Of a stretch of 64,000 nucleotides of DNA, positions 17,922-27,977 are shown piece after piece. The notes below the pieces were generated by a model. The model did no database searches. It was not told where the DNA came from and was given only the letters and a program-made list of their open reading frames with translations. The DNA is from Rhodospirillaceae bacterium UBA4468. Lineage in GTDB: Bacteria; Pseudomonadota; Alphaproteobacteria; Rhodospirillales; Casp-alpha2. The DNA is taken from positions 5,551-69,550 of the forward strand of contig DGOK01000012.1 in assembly GCA_002389385.1 (NCBI GenBank). Reading direction: 5' to 3'. The position numbers and the translations under genes were made by a program. Position 1 is the stretch's first letter; every line of letters begins with the position of its first letter.

Positions 17922-20402
17922 ATGAAGTTTTTTCTGCGCGTCACACTGATTTCGGTTTTTCTTCTTATCCTCGCAGCGGGTGCTGTGGGCGGGGGAACGC
18001 TGTGGATTTTGCATTCTTTTGGGCGGGATTTGGCGGACTATCGACAGCTGGCGACGTATGATCCGCAGGTGATGACCCGGGTTCACGCGGGTGACGGGCG
18101 ATTGCTTGCCGAGTTCGCCATTGAGAAACGCGCTTTTGTGCCGATCGAAGCCATGCCGCGGCGGATCATTGATGCGTTCCTGTCTGCTGAGGACAAGTCG
18201 TTCTATACCCATTCAGGGATTGATTTCACCGGCGTTGCGCGGGCTGTTGTCAAGAACGTGCAGAACCTCGCCAGTGGCCGTCGTCTGGTTGGCGCATCGA
18301 CGATTACCCAGCAGGTCGCAAAGAACTTCCTTTTGACCAATGAAGTCTCGTTTGACCGCAAGATCAAGGAAGCCATCCTTGCTGTACGTATCGAACGCGC
18401 GTTCACCAAGGACCGAATTTTAGAACTTTATCTCAACGAAATTTATCTGGGCTATGGATCGTACGGGGTCGCGGCTGCGGCGCTGAACTATTTCAACAAA
18501 TCTTTGATTGAGCTGGATATCTCCGAAGCCGCTTTCCTGGCCGCACTGCCCAAGGCACCGAACAATTATAATCCTGTGACCAAACGTGCCGCCGCAAAAG
18601 GTCGCCGTAACTGGGTCATTGGGCGGTTGTTAGAAGATGGCCGGATCACACCCACCGAAGCAACCTCAGCGAGCAATCAGCCTTTGATGATTGCGGACCG
18701 TCAGGACACGGAATTTGTTCAGGCTGAATACTTCACTGAAGAAGTCCGGCGCGAGCTTGTTGCCCGCTTTGGTGAAGATCAGCTTTACGAGGGTGGTTTG
18801 TCTGTGCGTACGACCCTCGACCCAAGGATGCAAGCGGCTGCCAGAACGACGCTTCGGCGTGGTCTCGAGGCGTATGATCGCCGTCATGGCTACCGAGGGC
18901 CGGTTGGGACGATCCCTGCAGGGCAACGGATCGACACGCCTTTGGATTGGCGGACGTATCTGGGCTCAATTGCGGGGCCCAAGGGCATGGGCGAGAAGCA
19001 ACTGGCAATTGTGATTGGCGTCGATGATGCCAAAGGTTTCGCCAGCATCGGTGTCGAAGATGGCATTCTTGGCATGATCCCGCTGGACGAGCTGAAATGG
19101 GCGCGTATCCCGCTTGAGAAGCGTAAGCGCGGACCAGCGATCAAAAAACCATCCGACGTTCTTAAAGCTGGCGACGTCATTATTGTTGAGCCATTGGTCT
19201 TAACCGAAGAGCAAATCAAAGCTGCGTCATCGGACACATTACAATTTAGCCTGCAGCAAATTCCTGATGTCGATGGGGGCATCGTTGCCATGGACCCGCA
19301 TACGGGCCGCGTTCTCGCAATGGCTGGCGGATATGCCTATGAGCGGTCTCAGTTTAACCGGGTTACGCAGGCGAACCGGCAACCGGGTTCAGCCTTTAAG
19401 CCGTTTGTATATTTAGCAGGTCTGGATCAAGGCTATACGCCTGCGACACGGATTTTGGATGCGCCGTTTGTGATTGATCAGGGTCCTGGGTTGCCAAAAT
19501 GGCGTCCGGCAAACTATGGCCGCAAGTTCTATGGGGCATCGACGATGCGTCTGGGGATAGAGAAATCCCGGAACCTGATGACGGTGCGTCTGGCACAGAC
19601 ATTGGGGATGGAACGTATCGCCGAGTATGCGGCACGATTTGTTATTAATGATCATTTGCCGCAAACATTGGCGATGTCGCTGGGTGCGGGTGAGACCACG
19701 CTGATCCGTTTGACCACGGCGTATGCGATGTTGGTGAACGGCGGCAAACAAGTGACGCCAACTTTGATCGACCGTATCCAAGACCGTTTGGGCCGGTCCG
19801 TTTATCGCCACGACAAACGAGCGTGTGATGATTGTCGTGCTGATGGATGGCATGAACAACGGGTGCCTCATATTCCTGATACGCGAAAACAGATGACCGA
19901 TCCTGCCAGTGCATATCAGGTTGTGAGCATGTTGCAGGGTGTGGTTGAACGCGGCACAGGACGCCGGGTTTCAGAAGTCGGGAAGCCGCTTGCCGGGAAA
20001 ACGGGCACAACAAACGAAGAGCGTGATACCTGGTTTATGGGCTTCTCGCCGGACTTGGCCGTTGGCGTTTTCGTTGGGTATGACGATCCTATTCCATTGG
20101 GCCGACGAGAAACGGGATCATCCGTCGCTGCACCAATCTTCAGGGACTTCATGAAGGAAGCGCTTGCGGGCCAGCCTGCAATTCCGTTTCGCATACCCCC
20201 TGATATTCGCCTTGTGCGGGTCAATGCGCGCACAGGTCTTCCGGCGCGCTCAGGTGATCGCAGTGTGATCCTTGAAGCGTTTAAGGAAGGCTCGGGGCCT
20301 GGAGAAGAAAACTCTGTGATTGAAGGGCAGGGGTGGAGCGGTGCGACGACAGACCCAAGCCTTTCGGGCGCACCATCAACCGGTACGGGCGGCCTTTATT
20401 AA
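17922..20402 (+). CDS. mrcA: Penicillin-binding protein 1A (bifunctional)
   Basis: Class A PBP of 826 residues that polymerises and crosslinks peptidoglycan. One N-terminal membrane helix (about 5-30). Glycosyltransferase domain with the catalytic Glu in SAEDKSFYTHSGIDF near 89 and GASTITQQVAKN. An OB-like insert follows (about 310-420), typical of PBP1A. Transpeptidase motifs are complete: SAFK near 488, SRN near 547 and KTGTT near 692. Transcribed with, or just after, amiC, fitting a wall-growth neighbourhood. Confidence 0.95.
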   Translation: MKFFLRVTLISVFLLILAAGAVGGGTLWILHSFGRDLADYRQLATYDPQVMTRVHAGDGRLLAEFAIEKRAFVPIEAMPRRIIDAFLSAEDKSFYTHSGIDFTGVARAVVKNVQNLASGRRLVGASTITQQVAKNFLLTNEVSFDRKIKEAILAVRIERAFTKDRILELYLNEIYLGYGSYGVAAAALNYFNKSLIELDISEAAFLAALPKAPNNYNPVTKRAAAKGRRNWVIGRLLEDGRITPTEATSASNQPLMIADRQDTEFVQAEYFTEEVRRELVARFGEDQLYEGGLSVRTTLDPRMQAAARTTLRRGLEAYDRRHGYRGPVGTIPAGQRIDTPLDWRTYLGSIAGPKGMGEKQLAIVIGVDDAKGFASIGVEDGILGMIPLDELKWARIPLEKRKRGPAIKKPSDVLKAGDVIIVEPLVLTEEQIKAASSDTLQFSLQQIPDVDGGIVAMDPHTGRVLAMAGGYAYERSQFNRVTQANRQPGSAFKPFVYLAGLDQGYTPATRILDAPFVIDQGPGLPKWRPANYGRKFYGASTMRLGIEKSRNLMTVRLAQTLGMERIAEYAARFVINDHLPQTLAMSLGAGETTLIRLTTAYAMLVNGGKQVTPTLIDRIQDRLGRSVYRHDKRACDDCRADGWHEQRVPHIPDTRKQMTDPASAYQVVSMLQGVVERGTGRRVSEVGKPLAGKTGTTNEERDTWFMGFSPDLAVGVFVGYDDPIPLGRRETGSSVAAPIFRDFMKEALAGQPAIPFRIPPDIRLVRVNARTGLPARSGDRSVILEAFKEGSGPGEENSVIEGQGWSGATTDPSLSGAPSTGTGGLY

Positions 20403-20485
20403 CGCTTTTGCCCTACGTCATTGGCACGATAATCCATTTTGAACTTTCAGATGTACTGAAACTTGCCAAAGTTTCGATGCAGGAC

Positions 20486-20514
20486 TTGAGACTGTGGCGT
20501 GACAGCGTTACATA
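20486..20514 (+). promoter_or_regulatory. Possible sigma-70-type promoter for prfB
   Basis: TTGAGA at 20486-20491 and TACATA at 20509-20514 with a 17-nt spacer, 32 nt before the prfB start. Spacing is ideal, the -10 is imperfect. No transcript evidence. Confidence 0.4.
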
Positions 20515-20545
20515 GTTGCACGCTTTATTCGAAGGGAACGCCAGC

Positions 20546-21665
20546 ATGCGCGCTGAACTACAATCAATGGCCGACGAGATCAAGCAGTCCGCAGGACTGC
20601 TAAGGAGGCATCTTTGACTACGATCAAGCGGTTCTCCGGTTTCAGGAATTAAACTCCCTCGCTGAAAGTCCCTATCTTTGGGATGACCCAGAAAAAGCAC
20701 AAGCCTTGATGCGGGAACGTACCAAGCTCGAAGTTGGTATCAAAGAGGTCGATGACCTGTTTGGCGATCTTCAAGACAACACCGATCTCATCGAACTCGC
20801 AGAAGCTGAAGATGACGCTGATGTTATGGCTGAGGCTGACGAAGCCATGGCCGAGCTTTTGGTTCGAGCTCAGAAGGCACAATTGAAAACATTGCTATCG
20901 GGTGAAGCCGACGCCAACGATTGTTATATCCAGGTGCAAGCGGGTGCAGGCGGCACTGAGGCGCAGGATTGGGCTGAGATGTTGCTTCGGATGTATTCGC
21001 GCTGGGCTGATAAACGCGGATATACTGTCGAGTGGCTTGAAGAAAGTCCCGGCGAAGAAGCGGGCATCAAATCGGCAACACTGAAGTTTAGCGGCGAAAA
21101 TGCATACGGTTGGCTCAAGACGGAAAGCGGCGTGCATCGGCTTGTGCGGATTTCACCTTATGACTCATCCGCGCGTCGCCACACAAGTTTCTCATCCGCA
21201 TGGATTTCACCGGTTGTCGACGACAACATTGATGTTGAGATTGATGATAAGGATCTGCGCGTCGATACGTACCGTGCATCCGGTGCTGGCGGACAGCACG
21301 TGAACAAAACAGAAAGTGCTATCCGGATTACGCACGAACCTTCTGGTATCGTTGTGCAATGTCAGAACGATCGCTCACAACACAAGAACCGGGCGGAAGC
21401 TATGTCGATGCTGAAAGCTCGTATTTACGAGATGGAGCTCAAAAAGCGCGAAGATGCGGCGCAAGAAACCGAGGCTGGTAAAACAGACATCGGTTGGGGC
21501 CATCAAATCCGCTCGTACGTTCTGCAACCATATCAGATGGTTAAAGACTTGCGCACCGATGCTGAAACGTCAAACACCGGTGCTGTCTTGGATGGCGATA
21601 TCGATATGTTCCTTGAAGCGGCTCTCGCGGCAAAAATCAAAGACACCGAAGAGTTTGATCAGTAA
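20546..21665 (+). CDS. prfB: Peptide chain release factor 2, read through a programmed +1 frameshift
   Basis: Releases peptides at UGA and UAA. Translation starts at the ATG at 20546 (AAGGGAA upstream), reads 23 codons to CTT at 20612-20614, meets an in-frame TGA at 20615-20617, and must shift +1 so that GAC at 20616 is the next codon, giving HL-DYDQAVLRF. The remaining frame runs to 21665 without a stop. Domain 2 has SPYDSSARRHTSF, the SPF-type stop-recognition region, and domain 3 has GAGGQHVNK near residue 247 for hydrolysis. A plain ORF search would start at 20706 and lose about 54 residues. Total about 372 residues. Confidence 0.95.
20603..20618 (+). promoter_or_regulatory. prfB recoding site (+1 frameshift signal)
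   Basis: AGGAGG at 20603-20608, a CAT codon, then CTT TGA C. This is the classic arrangement: an internal anti-SD-binding sequence three bases before the slippery CTT, and a poor-context UGA stop. When RF2 is scarce the ribosome pauses at UGA and slips forward, so RF2 controls its own synthesis. Confidence 0.93.
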
Positions 21666-21676
21666 AACCTGGTGCT

Positions 21677-22179
21677 TTACTGAACGACCAATTCTTTGAA
21701 CAAGACCGTGTGGACTTTGATCGGCTTTAGCTTGTTCTCAATCACTTGAACCAATTCAAAAACGTAGTCGCTCGGACCCTTCTTTGCCGACAAGATGCTG
21801 ACGCTCTTGGCCGCGTAAATGGGTCAGAATACCGTCCATGACCAAGTCCTGATTGTCTTCGAGACGGGAAACATCATCGGGCGATAATTGAACATGGATG
21901 ACGGTATGTATAAACGGTGCCCGACACTCGTTTGTTTTCAGGTCGACGCGGATTTCAGGTAATGGGAAAAAGACAGGTTTACCAAGTGACAGCTGTGCCG
22001 ATGATTGAGGGCGTTCCCACCCCATGATTGAGTGGACCCAGCCCATATAATAGGAAAGCCCACCACCAGCTGATATAATGAAAAATGTCGCGCTGACAAT
22101 GATAAGGGCCAATGTGAACTTGGACTTTTTCTTAGTTTTTTTTCTTCTTTTTTGGTTTGTCTTCAGTTTCTTCGCCCAT
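21677..22179 (-). pseudogene. fliL: fliL with two frameshifts
   Basis: Flagellar basal-body protein FliL, one membrane helix plus a periplasmic domain near the stator. The best start is the ATG at 22179 (AAGGG seven bases upstream), reading MGEETEDKPKKKKK. A run of eight A (22136-22143 on this strand) then throws it out of frame to a stop at 22132; seven A would lead straight into KKSKFTLALIIVSATFF, the membrane helix. A second extra base in GGCC at 21809-21812 ends the frame early at 21756; without it the protein continues to KVHTVLFKELVVQ, the normal FliL C-terminus, stopping at 21677. Decay, or assembly error, or slippage at the A run. Confidence 0.8.
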
Positions 22180-22271
22180 AGCGAGACCCTTCCCATAGAT
22201 TTAAATCATCGTTGGGAAAGAGCGTAGCGGCTATACCCCGTTGGGGGAAGGACAGCTTAAGGAAATGAAGA

Positions 22272-22634
22272 TCAGCCGATAAGTTCGGCGATATGTTTTT
22301 TAAGGCGCGCCATATCAAGAGGCTTTTCTTCGTACGTTGAGATGCCAGCATCAAAAGCGGCTGCCCGGTCATCGGCCGTCGCATGCGCAGTGAGTGCAAT
22401 GATGGGAATATCTTTGGTGGTGGGGTCGGCCTTCAAGGCTTTGACCATATCCCAGCCGGTCATTTTAGGCATGCTCATATCTGAAATGATCAAATCAGGC
22501 GCATCACTTTTAGCCAACACAATGCCCGCCACGCCATCTTCTGCGGTGATCGTTTCGTGTCCGTCACCAGACAAAACATGTTCCATTAACTGGCGCAGGA
22601 TTTCCTCGTCGTCGATGATTAATATTTTTGCCAT
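22272..22634 (-). CDS. CheY-like response regulator
   Basis: Single receiver domain of 120 residues. ATG at 22634 (MAKILIIDDEE) has GAGGA five bases upstream and is preferred over the longer frame from 22655. Acidic pair IDDEE, phospho-acceptor Asp in LIISDMSMPKMTG, Thr in IALTAH and Lys in YEEKPLD all present. It lies 60 nt after the diguanylate cyclase on the same strand and, with the broken hybrid kinase upstream, looks like part of one phosphorelay locus. Confidence 0.88.
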   Translation of the reverse strand: MAKILIIDDEEILRQLMEHVLSGDGHETITAEDGVAGIVLAKSDAPDLIISDMSMPKMTGWDMVKALKADPTTKDIPIIALTAHATADDRAAAFDAGISTYEEKPLDMARLKKHIAELIG

Positions 22635-22693
22635 TTGATCCTCATGTCTTGTCACTTAACGATGCCGGGTGTGCTGAAGTCCGTCAATGTGGA

Positions 22694-23602
22694 TTAAGCA
22701 GCCACCATACGGTCTCGGCCTGACTCTTTTGCTTCATACAAATTGTTGTCTGCTTTTTTGACCAATTCTTCTGGCTTCATTGATTGTTTAAGCTTTACCG
22801 CTGCTGCCCCAATGCTGACCGTAACGTGATCAGTAACATTCGAAAATTCGTGTGGCACTTTGAGCGCATTCACACTTTTTCGTAATGTGTTGGCAGTGAT
22901 CTCCGCGCCAGCGAGATCGGTGTCAGGTAGGACGCAAACAAACTCTTCACCGCCGTAACGCGCGACAAGGTCGCCTGGGCGATGAACAGATGAAGCGAGT
23001 GCCTGCGCGACTTTGACTAAACAATCATCCCCAGCCTGGTGACCGTAATGATCGTTGAACGGTTTAAAGAAATCGATATCTATCATTAAGACGGCAAGAA
23101 AAGCTTCATGGCGTACACCACGTTGCCATTCTGATTGGAAGTGCTCGTCAAAGCGACGGCGGTTAGGGATCGCTGTCAGGCCGTCTATAAAGGCAATCTG
23201 CTCAAGGTAATCCCGATAGCGTTTCAACTCGAGATGATTGCGGACGCGCGCAATGACAATTGGTGCACTGATCGGCTTGGTCACATAGTCAATAGCACCA
23301 ATCTCAAACCCCTTGGCTTCATCGTTTTCGTCACTCAACGCCGTTGCGAAAATAACGGGGATTTCTTTTGTTTCAGGCAATGCTTTTAGTTTTTCACAGA
23401 CCTCGTACCCATCCATTTCTGGCATCATAACATCGAGCAAAACAAGGTTGGGTTGTTGTTCGATACATAAATCGATGGCGGCTTGTCCATTTGTCGCAAA
23501 TAAGATGTCACCAAGATCTTCGATGGTCTCGCTCAGGACTTCAATATTCAATGGTTTATCGTCGACGATAAGTATTTTTGTATTCGCGGCGAGATCGTTC
23601 AC
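22694..23602 (-). CDS. Response regulator with GGDEF domain (diguanylate cyclase)
   Basis: 302 residues, PleD-like. Receiver at 8-125 with DDKPLNIE, phospho-acceptor in LVLLDVMMPEMDG and Lys in YVTKPIS. GGDEF domain at about 140-300: IDIDFFKPFNDHYGHQAGD and the active-site GGEEF are intact, and the product-inhibition I-site RPGD sits five residues before it. So it should make c-di-GMP with feedback control when phosphorylated. The adjacent hybrid kinase, its likely donor, is broken, which would leave this enzyme without its input. Confidence 0.92.
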   Translation of the reverse strand: MNDLAANTKILIVDDKPLNIEVLSETIEDLGDILFATNGQAAIDLCIEQQPNLVLLDVMMPEMDGYEVCEKLKALPETKEIPVIFATALSDENDEAKGFEIGAIDYVTKPISAPIVIARVRNHLELKRYRDYLEQIAFIDGLTAIPNRRRFDEHFQSEWQRGVRHEAFLAVLMIDIDFFKPFNDHYGHQAGDDCLVKVAQALASSVHRPGDLVARYGGEEFVCVLPDTDLAGAEITANTLRKSVNALKVPHEFSNVTDHVTVSIGAAAVKLKQSMKPEELVKKADNNLYEAKESGRDRMVAA

Positions 23603-23612
23603 GTCTAAATTC

Positions 23613-26600
23613 CTATTCTAACTTAATTGTTTCTTTGATCTCGCCTAGAAGCTTGCCTGCTTTGGCAAAATCAAGCTTATCAGCGGCCCGTCTTAAATCT
23701 ACAAATGCACCGCTCGCATTGCCATTCAACGCAGCCTCAAGATCATCTAGCTTGTGACGCGTAGACATTTTATTCGCAGCAAAACCGGCTTCTAATAAGG
23801 GGAATAATTCTTTCAATTCCGCTGTATTCAGTTATGTATCGGATGTGCTCGCAGCTGGTTTGGTATCGCTATCTTTGGCGGCAAGTATTGTTTCTAATGT
23901 CGCTTTCGCCCGTTTGTGCGCAGTAATGATCGGGTCCATATCAAGAGGTGTGTCGCCTTTCTTGATTGCTGTCTCAAGATCTTTGGCTGCGACTTGAAGC
24001 TCTTCTGCGCCGATGGTGCCCGCCAACCCTGAAATTGTATGCGCAAGGCGTCCCGCGCCATCCCGGTCGTCGTCTTTGACCAAGACGGCAAGCTGTTCAT
24101 CGAAGTCTGCATACTTGTCATTGAAATCGTTGAGGAGCTTTAGGAAAAAGGCCTCGTCGAGACAAAGCCGCTTTTTAGCAGCCGCAAAATTAAAGCCATC
24201 GGCTGTTTTAGGAAGACGCTCTTTGGGCGAAGATGGTTTAGCTTTTGCGCTGGTCTGCGTCGGTTGTTCGTCGCCCGAGGCGCCGTCTTTTGGTTGTTTA
24301 GGCGACCATTTCGCTAATGTATTAAACAGATTAGTCGCATCAATCGGTTTGGGAATGTGATCGACCATGCCAGCTTCGATACATACGTCTCGTTCTTCTG
24401 CCATTGCATGCGCAGTCATGGCGATGATGGGAGGATGATCGTTACTCTGAGCACGAATACTGCGTGTTGCTTCATAGCCATCCATGACAGGCATTTGTAA
24501 ATCCATGAGGATGACATCAATGCCTTCAGGGTTGTCGCGCATACGATCTACAGCGAGTTGACCATTGTCGACAACGTCAGCCTTAACCCCAACCTCATCA
24601 AGAATGCCAACGGCGACTTGCTGGTTGATGGCATTGTCCTCAACTAATAACACACGCATTCCCTCGAGGAGTTTGAGCGTTTTTTCTTCGCCGAAATCAT
24701 TCATGCGTCGTGCTGATGTGCTCGCACTATCATCAGCGAAGTAATCTGTGATGACGTCAATTAATAGTGATGTGTTTAGAGGTTTCACAAGGAACCTGGC
24801 CAGGCCAATTTCGTCGGCCTTTCGCATAGCTTCATTACGTCCATGAGCTGTGATCATGAATATTCCAGGCGGTGTTTTATCTTTCGACTGGGCAACTGTA
24901 TTAATACGTTTGCTGACTTCCATGCCGTCGATTGGTGGCATCCGCCAGTAGACAAGAACAATGTCGTATGGGGCGTCAGAATCGAGTTTTTGCTCATAAT
25001 CTGCAAGTGCTTCAAGAGGGTCCGTAAAGCAATCTACATTCGAGAAATTGAGGCTTTGCAATGTATCGCTAAGGATATCTATTGCTGTTGGATTGTCATC
25101 GATAACGAGAACATTTACCTTCGATGGATCAATGCTTTTAGGCAACCCTTTAGCCGTGTCAATTGTTTGTACATCAATAGGAATTTCAACGGTAAAGACA
25201 CTTCCTTCGCTGGGGGTGCTCTCAACGCCGATGGTGCCACCCATCAATTCGGCCAGATTTTTCGAAATCGCAAGGCCTAGCCCTGTGCCACCAAACTGGC
25301 GCGTGGTTGAGCTGTCCGCTTGCGAAAATGATTGGAAAAGTCGTGAGAGTTGCTCCGGCGTCATGCCAATGCCGGTGTCAGATACTAAGAAAACAAAGGT
25401 CGCGCCGGTCTCGTTAGAATCTTTAACGCCAATACGAACGACAACCTCGCCACTTGCTGTAAATTTAACCGCATTCGATGCTAAGTTAGTGAGGATTTGT
25501 CCAAGACGGAGTGGGTCACCAATCAATGCACGTGGGACATCTGGATGGGTTGAGAATAGAACCTCGAGGTCTTTTTCTTCAGCAGACTCGCCAACAAACG
25601 TTGCAACAGATTGCAATACATCATCAAGGCGATAGGACACATGCTCTAAATCGATGCGGCCAGCTTCCATTTTTGAAAAATCAAGAATGTCGTTGATGAT
25701 GACGAGAAGGGAACGGGCAGAGTCATAAACTTTTGCAGATAGTCCTGTGCACGTGGCGGCAGGTCTGATCGGAGCGCAAGACGGCTGAGGCCGATAATCG
25801 CATTCATTGGCGTGCGGATTTCGTGGCTCATGTTCGCGAGGAATGCTGATTTTGCTTCGTTGGCTTCTTCGGCAATTTCTTGTGCCTGTTTCAATGCAGT
25901 AATGTCCACACGGAAAACAACGGTACCGCCTTCAGGTGTGCGCCGTTCTGCAATCTTGAGCCATCTGCCGTCGGCCAATCGTTGCTCAACGACATTCTCT
26001 CCATGCAGGTGAGATTTAAGGCGTTCCTAGATCCATGCTTCTTCTTCAGCATCATCGGGTATCGTGTACTCGCCACGTTTGACGCCTTCGCGAATGATTT
26101 CTTCAAAGGTAATGCCCGGTTCAAATAAATCAGCAGATTTTGGATAGTACTCTCTGTACATGTCGTTGCAGAGTGATAGCCGGTCTGAAGAATCAAAATA
26201 TACGAACGCTTCGTCCATCACTGAAATAGCGTCGACCAGTCGGGCGCGGGCATTTCTGGCTTCGTTCTCAGCACGAATTTGATCAGTGATATCCGTGTAC
26301 GTTGTCACGAATCCACGGCCTTCAGTTTGATTACTACTGACCTCTATAGCTGTCCCATTCGGGCGGACTCGAACAAATCGATCAATCTTTATTTGTTTTG
26401 CGTGATCCATACGTTCTGAAACTTGTTTTCTGACATCACCAGGGCCGTACTCGCCTCGTTCGGCATTGATCTGATAGAGCTTTTTCAGGAGTGTTCCTGG
26501 CGAAAGGTCTTATTTTTGACATCTAATAATTCATAGAAACGGTCGTTCATGAAGATCAGATTGAAATCCCCATCAACCATCGAAATGCCTTGGCTAATAT

Positions 26601-27300
26601 TGGCCAGGGTCAGTTCAAGTTTTGCAGATTGGTCTGCGATCTGCCCCCGCATGTCATTAATTCTGTAAATGAATCGGATCAGCATAAATGCAGCAAGCAT
26701 GATGATCGGCAGACCCATCAAGCCGCCAAGCAAGATTTGCAGCGTGCCATTAATGGCTTTGTCCGTTTCCTCCAGAGCGTCGCGGCCTTCTTGCAAGGCC
26801 ATCTTTGCTAAATTCGCAAGTACTTCTGATGACAATGAATCATCAATTTGAACAAGTTCATCAACTTCACGAACAGTCAGACCATTTGCAATCGCGATTT
26901 CTGCATCCCCCAATCGCGAGCGATATTCATTAATTATATTTCGAATGATCAGCGTCGCATGAAGTTCAGCCTCAGTGCTTTGCAGCTGATCTAGTTGCTC
27001 GAGGTTGACCATTGACGCAAGAATGTTTTTTTCGGCACGCTCAAGGTATTTTCTATCTTGGCGAAGAATGTAATTCTTAAAATTATGGATTATCCCGTTG
27101 TAGCCCATATGGCGATGCAGATCAGCCAACGCAGTGGCCTTCTGAGCATTAATTTCCTGCTGACTTTGCCAAGCTCTGTTAATGTCGCTGACGCGCTCGT
27201 AACTGACATATAAAAAAGTTTCGAAGGCGATGGCTAAAAATGCAGCCATAGCCACCACAACGCGTGCGTCACTTGATAAGTGTTTCGTCTCGGTATTCAC
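23613..27300 (-). pseudogene. Giant hybrid sensor kinase, broken by two stops and two frameshifts
   Basis: The parts, read in order: TM helix near 13-33, periplasmic helical domain, second TM, PAS (LANISQGISMVDG), second PAS, HisKA (NMSHEIRTPMNAI), HATPase with NAVKFT and GTGLGLAISKN, two receivers, Hpt (LAHTISGLAG), helical tail to 23613. About 1229 codons if repaired. Lesions: a missing base near 26503-26512; TAG at 26027-26029 between WI and ERLKSH; a missing A in the run at 25731-25734 (QK then VYDSARSLLVIIN lies in the next frame); TAA at 23832-23834 before the tail, same frame on both sides. In receiver 1 the phospho-acceptor is Tyr (LVYWRMPPIDG, codon 24948-24950) where Asp is expected. 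Receiver 2 is intact. Confidence 0.87.
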
Positions 27301-27497
27301 GATGGTTTCAGCTCCAGATGGCTCACAATAAATAAGATGTCAGTATATGTGTGCCAGTGTGCTTTTTTTTGGCCTAAATGAGACACATAATATTAATAAC
27401 AAAGTACAGTATTGGACCTATAAAACTGGCCCAACGCGAACGCGCTAAGCACAGATGCATGGATGACCGAACATTAGAATCCCAAAGTGATAATCGA

Positions 27498-27959
27498 TTA
27501 CAGCGCTTGAGCTGCTTCTAGAACGGCACTGACATGCCCCTTAACTTTCACTTTTGGCCATACTTGTGCGATTTTTCCAAAAGCATCAATAAGGAAGGTT
27601 GCGCGCTGAATGCCCATGTATTTACGGCCGTACATGTTTTTCTCGACCCAAACGCCAAAATCTTCACAGAGTGTGCCAGTTTCATCTGAGATCAGTTGAA
27701 AAGGAAGATCGTGTTTAGCGACAAACTTGTCATGCCGTACAACGCTATCTTTTGAGACACCGATAATCATCGTATCTGCTTTCTGGAATGCTTTGAGATT
27801 ATCCCGAAAATCTTCTGATTCAGTTGTGCATCCAGGCGTCATGTCTTTGGGGTAAAAATATAAAACAACCTTTTTACCCTTGAGACTTTTATTTGAAAGC
27901 GTGTCATCGCCATTCGTTGGCAGATCAAATTTTGGCAACGTATCACCGATATCAAGCAT
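27498..27959 (-). CDS. bcp: Thioredoxin-dependent thiol peroxidase (Bcp/PrxQ)
   Basis: Peroxiredoxin of 153 residues that reduces hydroperoxides. FYPKDMTPGCTTESEDF holds the peroxidatic Cys at about 45; Thr-Pro just before it and Arg later (GIQRATFLID) complete the active site. There is no Cys five residues after the first (PGCTTESED), so it is a 1-Cys-type or uses another resolving thiol. It follows glnE closely on the same strand (18 nt), so the two may share a transcript. Confidence 0.93.
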   Translation of the reverse strand: MLDIGDTLPKFDLPTNGDDTLSNKSLKGKKVVLYFYPKDMTPGCTTESEDFRDNLKAFQKADTMIIGVSKDSVVRHDKFVAKHDLPFQLISDETGTLCEDFGVWVEKNMYGRKYMGIQRATFLIDAFGKIAQVWPKVKVKGHVSAVLEAAQAL

Positions 27960-27977
27960 GGTTTTTATCTCCTGTAT

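Noticed and set aside
20458..20475. Stem GAAACTT/AAGTTTC after PBP1A as terminator
   Set aside because: Seven AT-rich pairs without T run; too weak to support.
21160..21200. SPY instead of SPF in the RF2 stop-recognition region
   Set aside because: From memory, Tyr here is usual in alphaproteobacterial RF2, so not a sign of altered stop-codon reading.
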